From Deinococcus sp. (GTDB lineage: Bacteria; Deinococcota; Deinococci; Deinococcales; Deinococcaceae), in assembly GCA_028287665.1 (NCBI GenBank), contig JAQBPF010000397.1, positions 1 to 7,592 on the forward strand: a stretch of 7,592 bases of DNA. The letters are read 5' to 3'. Below the pieces are notes generated by a model. That model was not told the origin of the DNA and made no database searches. It saw only the letters and a list, made by a program, of their open reading frames with translations. Positions 5,245 through 7,592 of the stretch are shown one piece after another. Position numbers and translations under genes: made by a program. How positions within the stretch are numbered: the first letter of the stretch is position 1; each line of letters starts with the position of its first letter.

Positions 5245-6798
5245 TTAAGGGTGGGATAAATGGGAAACGGGCAGATCGGCGGGCGTGGCGGCCGTTCCAG
5301 AATCGACATTCCGCATCCACCATTCTTTCAGCACAGGGCGGCTGTGGTTGGCCCACACGTCTTCAAAGCTGGCCTGCTGCTGCTGCACCGCCGCAGGATC
5401 AGAGGTCGCCAGGGCCGCTTCGGCCAGTCCCAGGTTGCCCCAGGCGCTGAAATGGAAATTCATGCTGCCAGCCAGCACCATGGCGCTGTCGACCGTCAGG
5501 GCTTTGGTGTGCATGGCGTAGGTCACGTAACGGGCCTCGAACAGGTCCTCTTTGCCCAGTTGCCGGGCCATCAGGCGCACCAGGGCTGCGCCGCTGCGGT
5601 TGGCGTCGCGGTCTATGCCGTAGTCCACCATCAGCACCCGCACCCGCACGCCGCGCCCAAGGGCGTCGACCACGGCCCGCAGATACACGGGCAGGGTGTC
5701 GTAGGTGCAGTCGTCGGGCGTCATGAAGCCGTACCAGCACTGAAGCAGCGGGCTAAAACTGGCCTGCATCAGATCGATCTGGGTGGTGGCGGCCCCCAGC
5801 AAACTGATCTGGGCGCGGTCCGCCTGATCGAATCCGGGGCGGCGGCTCAACATAAAGGCCCGCGCCGTGCCCACCACTGCGGCTTCGCGGGCGGCAGGTG
5901 GATGGGTCACCGGGTCGGGGGTGCTCAACTGGCAGGCCGTTTCTACCTGGCCCGGAAGCACCCCTTCCGGGCATCTGATCTGCTGCGAGTGCCGCCAGAG
6001 GTCATCGAACGCGGCCACGCCGTCTTGTGCCACAGGTCCGGTCAGGCGCAGGCCCAGGTCGTGCAGGTCATGCAATCCGCCGTTGCGCTCATTTAAGGGC
6101 AGATGGGTATCCGTGAAATTGAACCCGGCCACGGTGAGGTCGCGGCCATCGATGATGTGCAGTTTGACGTGACTGTGCGGAAAATAGCGGTAGTTCATCA
6201 CGCTCAGTGTCCAGCCCGTGGCCGGATCGCTGAAGGGAACCCCCAATGTTCTGAGGTCGCGCACCAGAGACAGCGGCAACGTCGCCCAATCTGCACGCCG
6301 CAACTCTGGAAAATTGCCCAGCAACACGCGCACCGTCATGCCCTGCGGGTAGGCGGCAGGGGTGGCCCGCACCCGCGCATACAGGTCGCGCACCGCCAGC
6401 GCGAATGTCCAACCGGGTCGGCCCTCGCCCGCGTGCCATTCCATGCTGGCCAGCAACACCTCGCTTCTGGCGTCCCGAATCTGCGCCGCAATCTGATCAA
6501 AGGCGTCGACCGGGGTACTGGGGCTGCGCGGCACCCGCTGATATTCCACAAAGGCGTTGCCACACGACAGATCGGGGCGGCCACCCGCGGTGGTGACGCG
6601 CCATACGGCCAACTCCAAGGGGTCGGTGGGGGGCAGGCAGGCCACGGTGCCCAGATTGGACGGTGCAGCGGGCGGTGGGGCAGCCAGAAAGAAGGGGAGA
6701 TCGACGGCGCGGACTGACCCGGTCATGGTCAGAGCAGTCAGGGCCAGCAACCCGAGTCGCCAGCGACCGAACAAGGAACGGGGAGCCAGAGAGCGCAT
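5245..6798 (-). CDS. Exported phospholipase D-superfamily protein with two HKD motifs
   Basis: A 517-aa protein. A signal peptide fits residues 1-31: basic start, hydrophobic [11 protein letters not shown] core, and a likely signal peptidase I site after SVRA. Both catalytic HxKx4D motifs are intact: HVKLHIID (210-217), followed by GFN (225-227), and HTKALTVD (430-437), followed by GSMN (444-447). The two halves fold into one active site that transfers a phosphatidyl or phosphodiester group through a phosphohistidine. The substrate (phospholipid, cardiolipin or nucleic acid) cannot be told from sequence. Cysteines at 54/79, 276/289 and 354/364 are spaced as if paired, consistent with disulfides in an exported protein. 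Start 6798 is supported by AAGG 5 nt upstream. ispH follows 46 nt later on the same strand, and a GDPD gene diverges upstream. Confidence 0.88.
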   Translation of the reverse strand: MRSLAPRSLFGRWRLGLLALTALTMTGSVRAVDLPFFLAAPPPAAPSNLGTVACLPPTDPLELAVWRVTTAGGRPDLSCGNAFVEYQRVPRSPSTPVDAFDQIAAQIRDARSEVLLASMEWHAGEGRPGWTFALAVRDLYARVRATPAAYPQGMTVRVLLGNFPELRRADWATLPLSLVRDLRTLGVPFSDPATGWTLSVMNYRYFPHSHVKLHIIDGRDLTVAGFNFTDTHLPLNERNGGLHDLHDLGLRLTGPVAQDGVAAFDDLWRHSQQIRCPEGVLPGQVETACQLSTPDPVTHPPAAREAAVVGTARAFMLSRRPGFDQADRAQISLLGAATTQIDLMQASFSPLLQCWYGFMTPDDCTYDTLPVYLRAVVDALGRGVRVRVLMVDYGIDRDANRSGAALVRLMARQLGKEDLFEARYVTYAMHTKALTVDSAMVLAGSMNFHFSAWGNLGLAEAALATSDPAAVQQQQASFEDVWANHSRPVLKEWWMRNVDSGTAATPADLPVSHLSHP

Positions 6799-6959
6799 CA
6801 GTGCCTTACCTTACGCCCTGCGCCATGAGACGAACGCCCTCAGGCTGACGCCCGGCTCACACACCTACGGGTCGTCTGGACAGCTGGGGCGCTGAAGCGT
6901 CACCAACGCCATGCGCGGCTTCTGTGCGCCCTGACCTGAGGGCCGGCCCCGCCACCCGC
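6799..6959. other. Divergent spacer between the PLD and GDPD genes
   Basis: This spacer carries the start signals of both divergent genes close to their ATGs. GAAGC (6894-6898) and GCTTC (6918-6922) form a short inverted repeat with a 19-nt gap, and GGCCGGCC (6941-6948) is a perfect palindrome. In GC-rich DNA both may be chance. No gene or recognised operator is seen. Confidence 0.4.
6804..6813 (-). promoter_or_regulatory. PLD gene Shine-Dalgarno and overlapping TANNNT box
   Basis: On the minus strand TAAGGT (6813-6808) overlaps into AAGG (6807-6804), 5 nt before the ATG at 6798. AAGG is an acceptable Shine-Dalgarno. TAAGGT would also fit a -10 box, but at 9 nt from the ATG it sits slightly far for a strictly leaderless start. 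I favour the ribosome-binding-site reading. Confidence 0.4.
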
Positions 6960-6972
6960 TATGCTCTAGCCA
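6960..6972 (+). promoter_or_regulatory. Candidate leaderless promoter (-10) of the GDPD gene
   Basis: TATGCT (6960-6965) is followed by 7 nt (CTAGCCA) and the ATG at 6973. No Shine-Dalgarno is present, and the spacing suits transcription starting at the initiation codon. No good -35 is seen; CTGACC at 6931 is too far. Confidence 0.5.
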
Positions 6973-7592
6973 ATGCAAAGAATGTCAGGTGGGCCAGCCA
7001 GCCGCAAAAGGGCGCTCCGCAGGCGGCGGGGTTGGATGTGGGTGGCCGGGATTGTGGGCGTGTTGCTGGCACTTTTTGGTGCTTCGGCCCTGCGCTCCAG
7101 CCTGGCCCGCGCTGCTCCGGCTTCTGGCAACCCATTTATCATCTCTCCGGCGTGGAATCTGGCCCACCAGGGCGGCGAGTTGCTGTGGCCCAGCAATACG
7201 CTGCTGGCCTTCCGGGAAGCGGCGGCGCTGGGGGTGGACATGCTCGACACCGACATGCACGCCACCGCCGACGGCCAACTGGTCTTGTCCCATGACGACA
7301 CCGTAGACCGCCTGACCAATGGCAAGGGCCGGATTCGTGACCTCACGCTGGCGCAGTTGCGGAAGCTGGATGCGGGCGCACGCTTCGGCCGCGATGGGGG
7401 CAAAACCTTTCCCTACCGCGGGCAGGGGCTGACCATTCCCACGCTGGATGAAGCGCTGGCGGCCCACCCAAAGCTGCCCTGGACGATAGAAATCAAGCAG
7501 GACACACCCAGCATCGCCGCTCCTTTCTGCGCCCTGTTGCGGCAACGCCAGGTCACGGCCCGCGTGATCGTCGCCAGTTTCAGTGACCGGGC
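6973..7592 (+). CDS. Membrane-anchored or exported glycerophosphodiester phosphodiesterase (partial, runs off right edge)
   Basis: The first 206 codons of a GDPD-family TIM barrel, which hydrolyses glycerophosphodiesters to glycerol-3-phosphate and an alcohol. Residues 11-19 are very basic and are followed by a hydrophobic segment (21-40), a signal anchor or signal peptide that puts the catalytic domain outside the cytoplasm. Catalytic histidines H65 (AHQGG) and H107 (LSHDD) are present, as are the metal-site acidic residues D92-x-D94 and E173 (TIEIK). NTLLAF (75-80), TADGQLVLSHD and DLTLAQLRKLDAG match the family. Three positions differ from the usual pattern: Gln66 for Arg in HRG, PSNT for PENT, and Asp92 for Glu in ExD. 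The start at 6973 is chosen from the TATGCT box 7 nt before it; an in-frame ATG at 6982 is an alternative. The C-terminus is outside the window. Confidence 0.9.
   Translation, partial: MQRMSGGPASRKRALRRRRGWMWVAGIVGVLLALFGASALRSSLARAAPASGNPFIISPAWNLAHQGGELLWPSNTLLAFREAAALGVDMLDTDMHATADGQLVLSHDDTVDRLTNGKGRIRDLTLAQLRKLDAGARFGRDGGKTFPYRGQGLTIPTLDEALAAHPKLPWTIEIKQDTPSIAAPFCALLRQRQVTARVIVASFSDR

Noticed and set aside
5199..5309. 37-residue N-terminal extension of IspH
   Set aside because: It would overlap the PLD coding region and precede the normal IspH N-terminus; the Shine-Dalgarno supports 5198.
5260..6096. 278-aa plus-strand open frame opposite the PLD gene
   Set aside because: It is the shadow of a gene with two intact HKD motifs; composition is low in hydrophobic core patterns and no ribosome-binding site is seen.
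1..7592. CRISPR array, insertion sequence, prophage, tRNA/rRNA or defence island
   Set aside because: No regularly spaced repeats, terminal inverted repeats with transposase, RNA-gene signatures or defence domains were seen; the content is housekeeping and envelope genes.

Overview
The window looks like ordinary chromosome from a Deinococcus or close relative. The DNA is high in GC with coding packed on both strands. The gene content and motifs (a Thermus/Deinococcus-style Ap6A-type Nudix protein, a small CspA, an AHQGG-type GDPD) fit that group. Several genes have a TANNNT box 6-7 nt before the start codon, the arrangement described for leaderless mRNAs in Deinococcus. Lineage is inferred from these features; no database search was possible.

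Layout. Left block, minus strand: a cold-shock protein (1463-1726), a likely rho-independent terminator, then a YjgN/DUF898 multipass membrane protein (102-1295). The stop codon of the latter overlaps by one base the start of an M48-peptidase-like gene cut off by the window edge (1-102). A 379-bp divergent spacer, visibly richer in A+T, separates csp from a plus-strand operon: Nudix hydrolase (2106-2531), gamma-carbonic-anhydrase-like protein (2552-3073) and an unrecognised 364-aa protein (3070-4164) that starts inside the previous stop (ATGA).

Right block: this operon converges, 35 bp apart, on minus-strand ispH (4200-5198), the last enzyme of the MEP isoprenoid pathway. Behind ispH lies a gene for an exported phospholipase D-superfamily protein with two HKD motifs (5245-6798). 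A 174-bp divergent spacer separates it from a plus-strand membrane-anchored or exported glycerophosphodiester phosphodiesterase (6973 to the window end, truncated).

Working together: the PLD-like and GDPD-like enzymes both act on phosphodiesters and both appear to face the outside of the cytoplasm, so a role in envelope lipid turnover is plausible but unproven. The Nudix protein would clear dinucleoside polyphosphates. The 364-aa protein is the least understood gene. I see no CRISPR array, insertion sequence, prophage, tRNA or rRNA, and no clear evidence of a novel multi-gene system. The points most worth checking are the leaderless promoters, the unusual GDPD active-site residues, the csp leader and the 364-aa protein.
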